From Brevipalpus yothersi (taxonomy: Eukaryota > Arthropoda > Arachnida > Trombidiformes > Tenuipalpidae), in the NCBI GenBank assembly GCA_003956705.1, contig QZCP01000118.1:1-64000 (forward strand): a stretch of DNA of 64,000 bases. The letters are read 5' to 3'. Below the pieces are notes generated by a model that was not told the DNA's origin, searched no databases, and saw only the letters and a program-made list of their open reading frames with translations. Below are positions 35,305 through 49,440 of this stretch, piece after piece; position 1 is the stretch's first letter, and every line of letters begins with the position of its first letter. The position numbers and the translations under genes are program-made.

Positions 35305-35527
35305 ATATTGCCTGAGGCAATTTTCAAACTACTCTCTCATCATCTTCCTAATCATTTTCTCTCTCTCTTTCCTTTTTCTGCTTGCTATCTGTTGCATCCC
35401 CTTTGACTCTATCTATTTTCTCCCAAGCCAGCGAATTTTGGGACTCTCTCTCTCTCTTTTCACCCAGCCAATGAACTGGCCTCAAGAATGGCCCATTCGG
35501 GAATGGGCCCTCGAGCCTCTGTTTCTG
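35301..35527. repeat. 227-bp segment, copy 2
   Basis: Matches copy 1 at a constant offset of 507 bp. Sequence to the right (from 35528) is unique, so copy 2 is probably the genuine one. Confidence 0.9.
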
Positions 35528-37697
35528 TTATGTTAGTGTAAATCTTTTTCTGTTGACTATCTCTCATTCCTTTCAATGCATGCATATTCATTTTTTTAAC
35601 ATCTACTATTCGTCATCTGAAAATACACACATATAAATATGTTCTTTGCCTGTCTTTTCATGTGTGTGGCTACCTGCAAAAATGATTTCCCTTGCACCAA
35701 TGCTAACTTGACTTATTCGTGAACAGATCGCCCAGCAATTAATTTGGAACGGCTTGTGCGGCCAGCACACAAGCACACACAAACACACACACACACACGA
35801 GTTGAGAACAAAACAGTTTACTGCTAGTTTTCTTCTGTTTTTTCTCTTCTCAAAACTCATTTACATGCTGCCATATAATTTTCATCAGCTGCTGAGTGAT
35901 TTACTTTTTTTCTCACTGATCAGCTTGATGCCTGTTCTGGCCAACATGTTGAACTATAGCCTCTGTCCAAGCACCTTTCCTTGTTTCGCTCTCTCTCTCT
36001 CGAAAATTTGCTTGATTATTTTTTGCTAAATTATTCAAAAACTCATGCTGTGGATAATGAATTTGCCACTATTTGGGAGTAGAGATGATTTTTCAAGAGG
36101 ATGAAAAATTTTCATCTTCTTTTCCGATTCTACCCCCAACGTTCCAGTGTAGGCAGAGAGAGAACTAATTACAAAATAGTATTGATGAAAATGAATGATT
36201 TGAGCCAAGAAAACAGTGAATTGATTTTCAAGATATGCAATGTTTTTTCGAAAATAATTTTTCAAGAAAAAAAATCGAGATTATTGACTTGATCAACGAT
36301 CCCATTAGCACACTCACACAAATGTTGATAGCCTTAAGGTGCCCATAGAATTGAAGAGTTGGGAGCAAGAGAGAGAAGATGAAAGCACATAGGATGATGA
36401 TCAAAAGATGAAGGGATGATAAGAATGGTAGCTCAGATGATGTGGAACCGAAAATAAATGGTTCAGATTCCTTTCTTCAAGCTTTCTCTCTCTCCATCTC
36501 AATCTCTGAATTGCAATTTATTCTCTTTTTCTTTCGTCAGATTGACTTTCTCCTAGCAGTGGAAATGCAATTCTCACCCAAGATTCATTCGATGAGAAGA
36601 TTGTAATTATCCGTTGATTGCCTCACTTGCCAGCTATTCACTGATTCCTTAGCTCTTTGGCACTCAATATCTCCAAGCGATACACATACTGGATTCCATT
36701 GATTGATCAATGCTCACCATGATGTGCTTCTGTTCAGTTACAGATAGATACATTCTCTCAGACCTGGAAGATTAGCAGGGGCATCATTCACCTTGAATCA
36801 GCTTTCCACATTCATCACAGTAACCATATCATCAAAGTTTACAATCGAAAATCATTCTGTACATTCAGCTACAGCATCCATTCTGGGGCTGAAACTGACC
36901 ACAGATGTGAGGAGTGAAAAAATTTTTCAACTCCTCGGCATGTATCGGCAGAATATGCCACAGAGGAAGAGGATTGATGCTGCATTGATTCGATTGCCGA
37001 TGAGTTTACTTCACCGTGTGGTCAATGATGCGGTCATTTGATACACTGAAACAGTTCCACAATACAGGTCAATAAATTGTCGGTAGATTCTTTTTTTTCA
37101 TCCACTCATCTTCATCGGCGATGAGCAATCATCATCATTGTGCCACATCCATTCGAGGCGGCAATAGATGAAAAATTCACACGGCATACTGGCTTATAAT
37201 GGAATGTTTCCGTTCTTCCAGGTTATAATCATTGGATTTTGGTGAGCCACTGTATACGTGATGATTACTATTATGTAGTGTGCTACTGTTAAGGTTCACT
37301 GATCATTGCGAAAGTATGATGCAGAGAATCATGTGAATTTGAGTGTGTGAATTGAGCTTGAAATTTTTCTGATTAAAGTATATATACTTTTCTTCAACTC
37401 AGATCTTTCCTCTCCATTCTCTGTATATATACACTTCATCAATTAGATTATCGAGTCTTCATTGTTGTTAGCCGTATAAGAAGTGAATATGATGAAATGT
37501 GTGTTGAATAAGGCGTTAAAAAGATTTAACTACAATTTATGGGGTGAATGTTGTCGAATTTAGTGAGAAAAAGAATCAAAAAAGTAGAGATAATCTTCCA
37601 TCTTTTTTTCATGTCAGTTTGTCAACATTAGAATACGAGTACAAAAACATTTCGATAAGCTTAGCATACAGACTGGCGAGAAAATCCTTCTGAATAG

Positions 37698-37699
<2 letters not shown>

Positions 37700-37760
<61 letters not shown>
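37700..37760. repeat. (GA)n microsatellite
   Basis: Uninterrupted GA run of about 29 units. Confidence 0.95.
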
Positions 37761-37763
<3 letters not shown>

Positions 37764-38632
37764 GCTTTTGTCCGAACGTTTGACTTAAGGACTTTGAAAG
37801 CTAGAATTATTGTTCACCCAAAATCGTGTGCCTGCCTGGTTGACATATGAAACAAAATTTTTGGCCTGATTCGACTGGTGTCAAACAATCACATTGGCCT
37901 GAACAAGAGTAGCATGTCAAACACCCACCAGTCAATGTGTGTGGTTATGATCGGCTCGACCAAAAAGATCCATCTCACATTGGAAGCTTTTTTGGAAATG
38001 CTCAAGCGGATAGACTGACTGAGGAGCCTTTTTATTGTATTCTATCAAATGTTCACGAAGAATAGACGTTTTACGTGCAAAACATTCATTTGTGAGTGTG
38101 ATTGGCACTTTGAAATCCATGTAATATTGGCTTTCAACATTCTCTTATCGAAAGTGTTTTAGATGGAGAATGTGAATGTGACACACCGAGCCATCAAGAA
38201 TGGTTTAAATTCTCAATGAAATTCATGCCATTGATTGATATGTGAGGACTAAAGATTGCCCATGAATTTCATTTTAATTCACATAGAAGATGAATCTTGC
38301 AGCAAAACTTTCGTGAATATTGAGGAGAATTTTCTTCCTCATCTCTCTGTTCGAAAAGAATATTTTCTGTTGTAATATTGAATAATTTTTCATGGAAACG
38401 ACGATTCGCCTGACAAACAGAATGATTGCTACAAGAAGAGGTCATCATCTTGTCATATATCTTATTCTCATGATTCAACTCTCGGCTCCTCGAATCGATT
38501 CTTTCTCATCTCATCCTTAATCGATCTTCCCATATGCTACATCATTTCAATACTCTCTATCTTCCTGGAACACACATTCTGTCTTCTCATCTGATGGTGA
38601 TTCATAACCATCAGCTCATCTTCATGCAACTT

Positions 38633-38635
<3 letters not shown>

Positions 38636-38677
<42 letters not shown>

Positions 38678-38703
38678 ACTCTCTCACTCTCTCTCTCTCT
38701 CTC
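38636..38703. repeat. (CT)n microsatellite with CTCA interruptions
   Basis: CT run broken by CTCACTCACT and CTCACT in its second half. Confidence 0.95.
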
Positions 38704-41700
38704 ATTCAACTACCTTCAAAAACTTCGAGAGCATGGTTAGAATATTGGGTTTAAATCGAATTTTGTTCATGATGAGAGCTTTAGATTATCGAAATTCTAT
38801 CATCCAGATACGGCCTTGTTCAATATCTTCGCGTTCCTATTATATTGATTTTTGAATGTAGATTGAAAGCTCTCTATACTGTTGGTATTATCGCGATGAA
38901 TCACTTTTTTGATCGAAAGTATCCAATAATCTAGTAAAATATTTCAGCATTGTTTTTCTTTAGCGTCTGCAAGCGCAATGATTTTTTAAATGAATCAAGA
39001 TACTGATCAGAATTGAAAAGTAGTTAATTGAAAATTCCCACTATTCTTATTCACCTTTTGGAATTTTATCGAATAATAGTGTGAGTTTTTTTCTCTCTTC
39101 AATATCTCAACCTCTTGATATTGATCGAGGTATGAAAAGCTTTAGGAATATTCAGATTATCATCTACTTTTTCGATGGAGAATAATCAATCGTATCAAAT
39201 GTTTTTCTAAGATTGAATCATATACAGAGCATTCAAAAAATGCCAGTGACTCAAAATTCATCATTCACATGTAATAATAATAAGGATAAAATTCTTGCTC
39301 TCTAGGAACTCTAATAGCTTCTATCCACATGATAATGAATCTATTTCCTCCAAAAGTCCTATTCACACTCACAATCTGATGATAAATATCATCCATACTC
39401 AATAAATCATGATCCCACAATCGTCAAGTGTCAACTTATCCAAAGCTGTATAACGGAATTTTTTTTCTCTCAGAATCACTTCATGGTCTCTCTTTAACTC
39501 TGCTTTCTAGATTCTTTTTTTCACTCAGAACTCGAATGCCAAAAATGTCATCAAAATCTCTATCAATGGTGCGACTTGTGGTGAAAAGCATATTTGCATA
39601 AGTTTTTTTGGAAAAGATGATGAAGGCAAGAAAAAAAGTGCTCAAGAAAGAATATCTTCATCATCATTCTTATTCATTCTTTTTTTTCTCTTAACTCTTC
39701 TCTGCTCGGCTCACATGGATCTTAATTTATCAAACTTTTTTGACTACTAAGTCATGTTTTCCTTTGCCGGTGAAGACATTGAATGATTTTTCTCACTTTC
39801 ATGCATGCGACAATTTATGAATTATTCATGTTAAATTCTTGAATGAATTGTGAGAAATCTTGGCGGAGAAAAATAATCTGAATGGACAATTCTTGTACAT
39901 TTCTCATATAAAACTAGGCGAAGCTTGACACTCAAAGCAGAAATTTTTGAGAGAGATATCTGGAAATCCTCTACTGGAAAGAGGCTCAGATTATCGATTT
40001 ATCTGATGTAACAGTGAAAATTTATTTCACCACTATCAAATGATCACTTGTTCATTAATAATCTCATCATGATATCAGAACTCATAATCAAATCAAATTT
40101 TCGATATCTCAATCGATAGTAAGGAGAAAAAATTACATCCAAACATGACTGTGTCACCCTTATATCTACTGATAGGGGCTCTGTTAATTGAATATGACAT
40201 CAGTTCAGACTGCCTTCCAGAAATTCCAAATGATCTGAGCCCACTGAGCAGTGAGATTCTCAACACCTCTCATTATTTGAGATCCATTGAGTCTGATGAG
40301 TACATGAACAATGGAACAAGACACGAGTAGATGAATGAGATGGAGAAATATCGAAGAGAGAGAAAAAAGAGAGAGAATTGCTCATTGTCATTATTGGACA
40401 GCCATGATGATGGCCAGGGCTCAATATGAGAGATCAATAATATGCCTCCAGAATTCATTGAGCCGCCACCCACTCGACAATGAGTTTATGATCACTCACA
40501 CTAGTAAGACCTCTCGAAGCTTGATGAGAATGGATTTTGACCATACATACTCACACTGGACAATATTCCAAATGCCCGGAGCAAATGGAAACTTTCACCA
40601 TCCAGCCTCGACACACCATCTAATTCACTCTTATTTGACTTGCTCCTTTTATTTGACAGTTTTTAGCCACTTCCGATGACCACATCATCAAATGTAGCCC
40701 ACATCCAATTGATATCGGAATCGATTGGTCCACGCGCCCACTTGATCGAGTACCCCGCTCTTAATGTGAATGTTACCAGAGTGTGTTTGATTCGAAAATT
40801 TGTAGCTTCCAGGCGAAAAATTTGAGTTGTACTATTATATTCAAGCCATTTCGGAAGTATCAAATATATTCACCGAAAGGTTCAGGGGAAAATGTGAGCA
40901 AGTAATTCAACAGCTCGCCAACTCATCAACAGTATATGTACATGTATATGGAAGAGAATCGCTAATATTTCATACATACCATTTGATGAGGGTGAGAAAG
41001 AGAAAAAGAAAAAGAAGAATAGATGGATAGAATTGAATTGAGCTCACCTTAAGTGCCATGTTCAATACTCTTGATGGCAATTATAAGTGGCAGAGAGAAG
41101 AGATGAATTGATGAAAAGTAGCGAAATAATGGAAGAGAGGAAGTGGGTGGCTGTGGGAGTGAAGCCATCATTGGCAGGCTGTTGGAAGGCTGAAAGATGC
41201 TCTTAGTTTGTTTCTCTTCAATACAAATATTCCCCTTTTGGATGCAAAATTCTCATTATTCAATAAAGGAAAACTGTTTCCTATTGGAGGCTTCATCATT
41301 GCACCGCAAATCGCTTGACACTATCTTAATCTTGATGAATTACCCGAATGAGAATAATGGAACCAATGACTCATATAATAAATCGCCATAGTCACCATGA
41401 AGAATGTGGTCCATGAATTAACATTGTTTCCTTCATGATGAACCTATGAAAAGCCTTGTATCAAACTATCTAGAACCTCTTCACTCATATTGCATCAAAA
41501 TCGAAATCAAAATATCCAAAAGTACTCAAAATAATCCGAAATTGTAATTTTATCGAATAAAAGAAAAAAGTTATACCTTCTGATTTAAGTTCTAAGTCGT
41601 TTTTAAAGAAAGTGAAAAATCTTTCTAAGGTAAGACATCATAATTTTGTTCATATTATTGTGTTGAATCTGGCCTGAGAATCGGACTTTCACATGGTTCA

Positions 41701-44700
41701 CGAGAATGAGAGCTAAATTTTTTGTGCTCCAGTTTTTGGTCATTAGAAAAAACGAGAAAAAAAAAATCGTTCCAGACCAGAGAATTTTGAGAATAGTTAG
41801 AAATAATTGTGTTAAGCGCATCAAAGGTAGGCATGGAACCACAAACATAGCCTGTAATCCTGTGGAAAAAAAGGTGAGAGAAATGTAAGAATATATATCA
41901 TGTATCGTGGGAGGAGGTTGATGAATTGTTCGGTGGTGAAGAGAAGAGGCCAAAAAAACGGTGTTGAGTTGGTCTTCTTCGGATGAATGTTCTTCATGTT
42001 CTCATCGGAAAGTTTTTCTCAGAAAAAAATTTTCTCTACACCATACTGTGTGTTGTGAGAAAAAGAATGGCATGGAAAAGTGAAAAAAAAGTATGTCTTG
42101 CTGTTGAATTTAGATCAAAAATCGATTTGATGTTAGACAAAAAATGACTAGGTATACAGACAGTTTTGAGGATTCACGAGAAATTATTCTCAGTTTTGAG
42201 ATCCGTTGAGATTTTTTATCCGTTCCTTTTATGAGTACAGTTTTATGGGATCTATTTCTGAGCCTTTTTTAGTATTTCGAATTTTATTCAAGGAAGTCTT
42301 AGAGCTTTTCATGTTGAGAAAAAGATTTGGGTTTCTCCGTTCGAACCTACAAGTAAGCGAGAATTGTCTAGAAATAAATTCTAAAGTAACGGAAATGATT
42401 CTGAGTTTTCGATATGTTTTCATTCAGTTTTTCCTGTATAATAGTTTACCAAAAAGGTTAGTTCTAAGGTATCTAATTCTGGTGAATTCAAATTCAAATG
42501 AGTTGAAATTTTATTACACAAAGTTAGACATTGAGAGAGAGATGGTCACGATTTTTGCATTAAATTAGCGTAGCTGATCAGATTTATCATCAAACTCAAC
42601 ATCTGATGATGATAGTAATAATTAAGGCCCCTTGGCCAACCGATTATGGAGCAGATGAAAGCAAAAGAGGAAGAAAGAAAGAAGAATAAGAAGAATATTG
42701 AAATGATCAAATCCGCTTCATCCGCATCTTCTCATGAAGCAATGAGAAAAATGATGTATCGGTGTGAAATGAACGCTTCTGGTCTCATCTTCTCTTTTTT
42801 ATTCTGAGTGGCTTCAGTTATAAAGAGTAATGGAAAGAATGGCCATCGATAGGGCAAAAGATTTAGGAAACATAAAGCAAGCTTGGTAAAAAATTTGCAA
42901 AGAATCATTGAATAATTTGGTGAGATTTCGAAAAGTTCACAGTCCGAATATATTACACATTTAAAAATTAATCAGAAATACAGTCTTTCTGTCACAAAAT
43001 AACATTCAAACCATTCAAACAAACCATCAGACAGTGTAGAAGTGAATCAATTTAGGGTCTCTTAAAGGTTTTTATCCAAAAAAATACATGTGAATGCTCT
43101 CAGTGCAATGGAAAAATGGGAAATTCAAGTGCAATTTTTATACTTTGCTCTGAAAATCTCCCTTTTATCCAAGATAATATTCAACTAACTGAAATTTCTT
43201 ACAATTAATGATATTTCTATTGGTTTTCGTACGTGAAAACGCTCCAAAATGAACTATGCCAGCCCATGTGAGTGAAAAGCCTTTAGTTGGAATATTTTCG
43301 GTACCAAAGTTCTAAGACCTCAACAAACCACCTTAAAATTCGAAACTTACACATAAAAGTCTCACAAAAAGTCTAGTAGGAGTGTTCTGTGACTGGAAAC
43401 TCAAATTGGTTAGGATTGAGCTCCATCAATAATAGCAATTCATGATGGCAAACGAAGAATTGATCTTATTGTGGGCTTGATTCTTGACCCAATGCAACCG
43501 CATTTAGCTAGTCTATTGTAACACTTGTATAAGTGTGCATATGTATATATAATATATGTCATTTTGTAGGGAATATCACACTCGATGTGTCCTTCCATCT
43601 TTCACTTTTTGTCTCTCTCAACTCCTCCTTCGTTTTTCTTTCACAAGGAACCCAAAATGCTACCAAACAGAAGGCTGATGGTTACGGATCGTCGAATTTA
43701 TATTTCCCTGATTTTCAAAAGTTCTGGGCGTTCCAAAAAGCAGGCGGGAACCCTCCTTCTCTCTATCTTGGACTCTCATAGTCGGTAGTGTAATAGTTCG
43801 AAGTTCTAATGGAACGCTTTCTCAGCATTTTGATGAGTGTCTTTTTTTTGCTATGTATTGGTTCTCTCTTTCTTTTTCTAAGACATATTTTTCAAATTCA
43901 CGCCATCAGCACCATCGGACCTATCCATTCCCTCCAGCAGACAATCATATTTTTCTTTCTTCCGAAAATTTTCTCTCTCTCTCCAAAAATCTTGTATAGG
44001 TCCCGTTCATAAACTAAAATCATTCAACCGATTCACTTTTTACTCCTCTCTCTCTCTCGATGCCCTCAGGCCTTTCAATTGCTGATGCTTGCTTCTCTAA
44101 ATTACAATTGATACGTTTGAGGACACATTTGCTTGGAAAGAGAACATGTTTCTCAGTTCATACTCTGAAGCCACACCGTGAATGTCCTAGAGCAATAGAA
44201 GAAAAGAGTCCAACACTAGAGAGAGAGAAAGATTGGCTCAATGAAAAGCGGCCTTTATTCGTCCGTGCAACTTTGGCTCTATGGCCCATGTCGAAACCTA
44301 TCTATTAACCCGCACACAAACAGTATGTGGAAAACAGAGAGGAAGAGAGAGTATGTTATTTATTTTTTAGAGCCAAGTAAATGGTATACTTTTCTAGACC
44401 GATACATGAACTTCTTCTCACTTTGATCTGGACTCATCTTTTCGAGTGTGTGATATACAGTGTGTGTGTGTGTGATCTGTGACTGAGCTGGAAAGTCCGC
44501 CCAAATTACCGTGTCCTGAATGAAAACGTCGCTACATTTGATGTGAGGCTGAGGCCACGGAAAATGGTCCCACAAACAAAACGACCTCCTCCACTCTGAA
44601 CAAATGTCATTAGTAGCTTTATAGTGGCTTTTTGGATGAGAACTTTCCATTCTCCCCACTGAGTCTTGTGTGTGTGTGTGTACGTTGTTGTCCTGGTCGG

Positions 44701-45043
44701 GTGTCCGGAATCCGTTACCTACACCAGAATGAGGAGCGAAAAAAATTGTACGAATAACTTTCATGAATCAGCGGGAATTCATGTTCTGGGATTAAAGCCA
44801 ATCTTTTGATGGACAACATGCTGTCCCAGACTGGTCTTCTCTTCTCCTACATGGTCAGTTGTTAGACCCACTACTATTCACACTCTCGATGGACATTCCA
44901 AACAAAGCTCGATATCACATGAATTGATGAATATCAATGATTCAGTCGAAAAAATTGTTCTCTCTACTTGCTGCTTATCGTTCCACAAAAATGAGGAATA
45001 AAATTCGAAATTATTCGATTAGATCCAGCATCCTACTCATTTC

Positions 45044-45144
45044 CTCTCTCTCTCTCTTTCCCTCTCTCTCTCTCTCTCTTTTTCTCTCTCTCTCTCTTTT
45101 TCTCTCTCTCTCTCTTTTTCTCTCTCTCTCTCTTTCCCTCTCTT
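45044..45144. repeat. CT-tract minisatellite, unit about 20 bp
   Basis: CT dinucleotide blocks are separated at regular intervals by TTTT, giving at least three near-identical units of about 20 bp. Confidence 0.9.
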
Positions 45145-45404
45145 CCATATGGCCGTTGCGTTTTGCTTTGACTTTCTCGCATGTCCATGATTTATGTGTC
45201 CGATAAAAGATGAAGACCATCATAATGTGGGCGCTAATGGGAGGTGAATATCTGGTGAACATCGGTGCTGCTCCTCATCTCGATGTTGGAGAGGAAAGAT
45301 GTGAAGCCTGGAACTTTTAGTGGCCGTTTGTTGATAATTTTCTATCCGTTTTATTCTCACCCATGGACCAGGGTAGAGAGGAGAGGAGATAGATGGAGAG
45401 AGGA

Positions 45405-45421
45405 ACTACTACTACTACTAC
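45405..45421. repeat. (CTA)n microsatellite, short
   Basis: Five to six CTA units. Confidence 0.85.
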
Positions 45422-46122
45422 TTTCCAGGCTTTCTTTGGTTCAGATATATCTCTTAGGCCTCGAATAGCTGGCTAACATGATAAATCATTGATGAATGCA
45501 ATCTGTCAGTGGAACTTATCTTTTTGGAAAAATTTTGAACACCAAAATTCTTTTCAAAAACTGCATACCCATACATTCAGTCCAGTGTGTATGGGCCAAT
45601 TCTACCAGCATGCGTGTCATCAGTTTAGAGTTCCTCTTATCTGACTCAAAATTTCATGAAACATCTCATGAAATACTTGATTCACGTCATCTTTCAACCT
45701 CTCATAGGACTCATATGAAATTGGATAGATATTCAATGTCCTTGGTGTGCGTATCAACAAAGTATAGCCTACTCTATGGACAATTTTTCCCCAAATAGGA
45801 TAAAAAATCAATTCTGTCCATCAGAGACCTGTCTCCACCAAAAATAATAACAATAATGGGTTTTCCTATCGGAGGAATAAAATGTGACAAAATTTTATGA
45901 CCCATTATCTCCAGCATACATGATACACTTTCATGTACTCTCATTCTATTTGCATCACTTTACATTGATGGTGAAAGTTATTTCCGGGACTTTTTGCAAG
46001 CTATCAGTGTGTTTGGGTACAAAAAGCGCTTTTGGACCAGGCTATTGATGTACCATCAAGTGGATAATCTCTTATGCTCATATTTTTCGGGTGCAAAAGT
46101 AATAGGATATGAAAAATAATCA

Positions 46123-46155
46123 AATTGATGGCAAACAGGATGATTGCCATCAATT
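46123..46155. repeat. Perfect 12-bp inverted repeat
   Basis: AATTGATGGCAA (46123-46134) and its exact reverse complement (46144-46155) flank a 9-base spacer, so the transcript of either strand would fold into a hairpin. Confidence 0.85.
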
Positions 46156-46271
46156 CTGATGGGCCAATTTAATTCAATCCCTCTACAAGTGGCATAAATT
46201 TCTGGATTCAAATTCTATTGAAATTTTTGGAATGGTTCATGTGGTCCACATGATTGATTTGATTGGTACCA

Positions 46272-46298
46272 GGAGAGAGAGAGAGAGAGAGAGAGAGA
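46272..46298. repeat. (GA)n microsatellite
   Basis: GA run of about 13 units. Confidence 0.95.
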
Positions 46299-47120
46299 TC
46301 AAACAGAAAACTAGTGACAGAAGCCCGCTGAAAGTCAAACGGCGTAAACAATTGAAGCCAATAGTGTCGATAAGCCAATACGATTGATCAATCGAAAATG
46401 ATAACTTTTTTAATCTCCAAATGAATCATAGGCTTATTGATTCACTTTTTCTCTCTCTCTCTCCAGCGGCCATGTCCTGCCGAGTCCCAAGTTTACTGTA
46501 CGTGCTTCCAGCTCACCGAATCGAATGAAAAGAAGAAATAAATTGAAATCGAAACAGCTTAACCACCCTCTTTTGGCCCATATGAATTATCATCATCATC
46601 CTACTATTCCATCTCAATAATGTATTTCTCTGGTCACAAAGCATGGCCTTCAGACAGTTTGATTCGAAAAATAGTTCTCAATGAAATATCACCGAATGTG
46701 GTCCACTAGAGCAAGTGTGTAAGCCACTGTAGGCCAGGAAGAGAAGAGAAGAGGGCTTGGATTGGAGTGAAACTGTAGTAATTATCAATTGAAAGTGAAA
46801 GTCAATGGAAGAGGCCCAAGATCGTCGCCATCATTGTCGGTCCCATTGCTGGGCTATGATGCAAGACCGGTAGCACCGGTGGGACAGGAGAAGGAGGAGA
46901 AGGAGGATAAGGGGGTGGTAAGAATGAGGAGAGGAATGATAATATTTGAAATTGCTGAGGGGTGTAGGAGGCGGGCATTTGAAAATGAATGGGATGAATA
47001 AAAAAAAGTAACTTAGCCACACTAGGTGGCCCACCCCTAGCGTGGATAGGGGCTCAAACGATTGAATTTCGGTAGGACCTCAGTGGGAGGGGGGAAAGTT
47101 TTGATGAGAAGGGGAAGATC

Positions 47121-47143
47121 AAGAGAGAGAGAGAGAGAGAGAG
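47121..47143. repeat. (GA)n microsatellite, short
   Basis: GA run of about 11 units inside a wider purine-rich stretch. Confidence 0.9.
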
Positions 47144-47262
47144 GGTGGTAAAGGGGGCTCAGAGATGAGGGCTGGGGGTGGCGGTGGCGGTGGTGAATGT
47201 GTGCGTGAATGAAATAGTCATCAAATCAAATTTCGTTGGAATCAAATGAGCGAGAGCAAGAG

Positions 47263-47264
<2 letters not shown>

Positions 47265-47312
<48 letters not shown>
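47265..47312. repeat. (GA)n microsatellite
   Basis: GA run of about 23 units preceded by AGCAAG units. Confidence 0.95.
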
Positions 47313-47316
<4 letters not shown>

Positions 47317-48829
47317 GGAATCACGCAACATGGAATAGAGAGAGAAAAGGGGAGAGAGAAAGCATCTCCATCCTCATCTCTCTCGCTCTCATCTCCCTCA
47401 TCTTGTTTGATAGAGACTATCTCAGTTGCCTGGTGGAAGTTGATTTGACTACTTTGATATACTAAGTGTGAAGCATGTCATTGTGAATACAATTTTATCG
47501 CTTTCACTTTCACTTTCGGCGATTAATTTAGTCCCCTTAATTTTGATTCGAGTTTCTGATCAGTATGGTCGTAGGTGTGTACGCATTATCTCATCATTTT
47601 TGAAAATCGGATCATTCGCGCTCTTCATCGGCGCTGGATCATCTGCTGATCGACTCTCTAATTGCGTTCGATATCGTGCTTTGATTTGTTTATATTCAAT
47701 ATTCAATCGGTATTCCCTCAGGATTCACCTCATTTACATTGATTATTGCTTAACGGTGAACAGTTTCCACAATTTTTAACAGAGAATATCTGTTATCAAA
47801 ACTTTTCATTCTACTATCATTGGACAGTAATTTTTCATGTTCTGACCCAGTGTCTAAATAGGAACTGATAAATCGATTCATCTCATCAATCCATCGCGAT
47901 CTGTGCTTTTAACATTTTCAAATAAAAAATCATCCACGTGCTTGTTTACTATTACCATAAGTGTAATTCATTCAGCATTTTGTGCTCTCACAAACTTATC
48001 CTCAACAAACACTTTCTCAACACTTCAATATTCAACACTGAACAGTATTGAAATTTATCCAGAAAAAGAGAGGATTCAATATTGAAAACATTTTTTATTT
48101 GGATATACAATAAAAATCTTGAAGGTATGTTTTTCTTTTTTCCATTGTTTACCATTTAGATTCTATTCTATTCCTTTTTTTTTGAAATAATTTCTACTAT
48201 CTTTGAATCAATATTTCGATCAACATGGTTTCAGTGTGAAGTGTATACAATATCGATTCCAGAAGAATAACGGTATCGATACAAGATACATACATCGGGG
48301 GCAAGATCAATTCGTAATCAGGAGGCAAAAAAAGTTTCTCCTATCTTAAATCTTTAAAAGTGGTTACATAATACATATGCTAGAGGGTCAATTAAAAACG
48401 AATCATCAGTCAATTGTTTACACAATGATGCATGTTTTTCTTTATTTTTGATGCAATTTTACAAGTTTCTTGTTCCTTGAACAACATACATCACATTTTG
48501 TCTGATTGAGTTGCATGTACACTTGCTACATGTAAAATTTATCTACTTTGTATTTTAATTTTATTTTCATGTTTCAAAACAAGAAGAAACTGATTTACAA
48601 ATGATTCCACATGCTTCATTGGGTTTCTCTACTCTTTTCATTTCATTCTTTCTCTCTTACTTTCTATATCTCGTTCCTCTGAAAAATACACCATCATCTC
48701 GGCGAATGGATGATGTGGCTGTGAAATAGATTCTTCTTCTCCATCTTCATCCTTTTTCTCATCATTGAGAGTCTAAATTTCAGATCATCACTCTTTTGCT
48801 TAACCATTTGAGCCATTCTCAGACTTCTA

Positions 48830-48831
<2 letters not shown>

Positions 48832-48861
<30 letters not shown>
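48832..48861. repeat. (TTC)n microsatellite
   Basis: About ten TTC units. Confidence 0.95.
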
Positions 48862-49380
48862 CCATCTCTTCTTCTCTTATCTGTTGTTCATGCCTCAATG
48901 TATCTTCTAGTCTGTTGGCTTGTATCATCATTTTGGAGAGAAAGGAAGAGAGAAGAAAATTTGAATCAAGAAGATGAAGATGAACAAGAAGAGGAGAAAA
49001 AGAAGAAGGACAGTTAAGTGAATGTGGGCTGTGTTTGTGAAAATAAAAATATTCACATACACACAAATATGTGTGCGAGAGAGAAAGAGCAAATCAGTGG
49101 AAACAATGGACGCTCATTCACTGGGTGTGCATGAAAATGAGTAGCCGATGATAAAATTGATTATCCATTAGCATCATTCATCCTCGTTTACCATCTCTCT
49201 CTCTCTTTCCAGCCTTAAAGAGAAATAAAGAGAAGCTGACAAAATCTCGGTGATGCAAGATGAGATTGGGAGGAAGGAAAATTTAATAGAAGCAGTTTGA
49301 ATAATTATCAGCGCTCTTGAATGATCAACCAGCCGAGTGGAATCTTTTCAAAAAGGGAATAGCAAAGTACTCGATTAAGT

Positions 49381-49382
<2 letters not shown>

Positions 49383-49438
<56 letters not shown>
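49383..49438. repeat. (GA)n microsatellite
   Basis: Uninterrupted GA run of about 28 units. Confidence 0.95.

Positions 49439-49440
<2 letters not shown>

Larger units (their letters stand above)
35528..44800. other. Gene-free region
   Basis: No coding region could be supported. Open frames at 37932-38120 (minus), 40145-40330 and 44060-44308 (plus) start with ATG but are short and unlike known families. 43600-44760 is somewhat less AT-rich than its surroundings. An odd palindrome, GATGAAAAATTTTCATC, lies at 36100-36116. Confidence 0.45.

Noticed and set aside
34538..35536. Long plus-strand open frame across the first N run
   Set aside because: Most of it is CT repeat (Ser-Leu) and N; it exists only because the repeat has no stops.
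40145..40330. 61-codon ORF with a hydrophobic start like a signal peptide
   Set aside because: Too short, with a weak hydrophobic core and no other evidence; could be a small secreted peptide but not supportable.
40663..40863. Minus-strand frame starting LILPKWLEYNSTTQIFRL, resembling the start of a cadherin-like domain
   Set aside because: It has no ATG, no AG acceptor close upstream and no donor after the matching part; the likeness covers under 20 residues.
42206..42568. 120-codon ORF in AT-rich DNA
   Set aside because: Rich in Phe, Leu, Ile and Lys as expected from AT-rich noncoding DNA, with no domain.
43533..43781. Possible exon starting after CACAAG at 43640, reading GTQNATKQKADGYGSS
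   Set aside because: Protein-like composition but no partner exon or domain could be found.
44060..44308. 82-codon plus-strand ORF starting MPSGLSIADACF
   Set aside because: It starts with ATG in less AT-rich DNA, but has no homologue I can recall and no support from splice sites.
44360..44764. 134-codon minus-strand ORF
   Set aside because: It runs through two CA repeats (HTHT runs) and has no recognisable domain.
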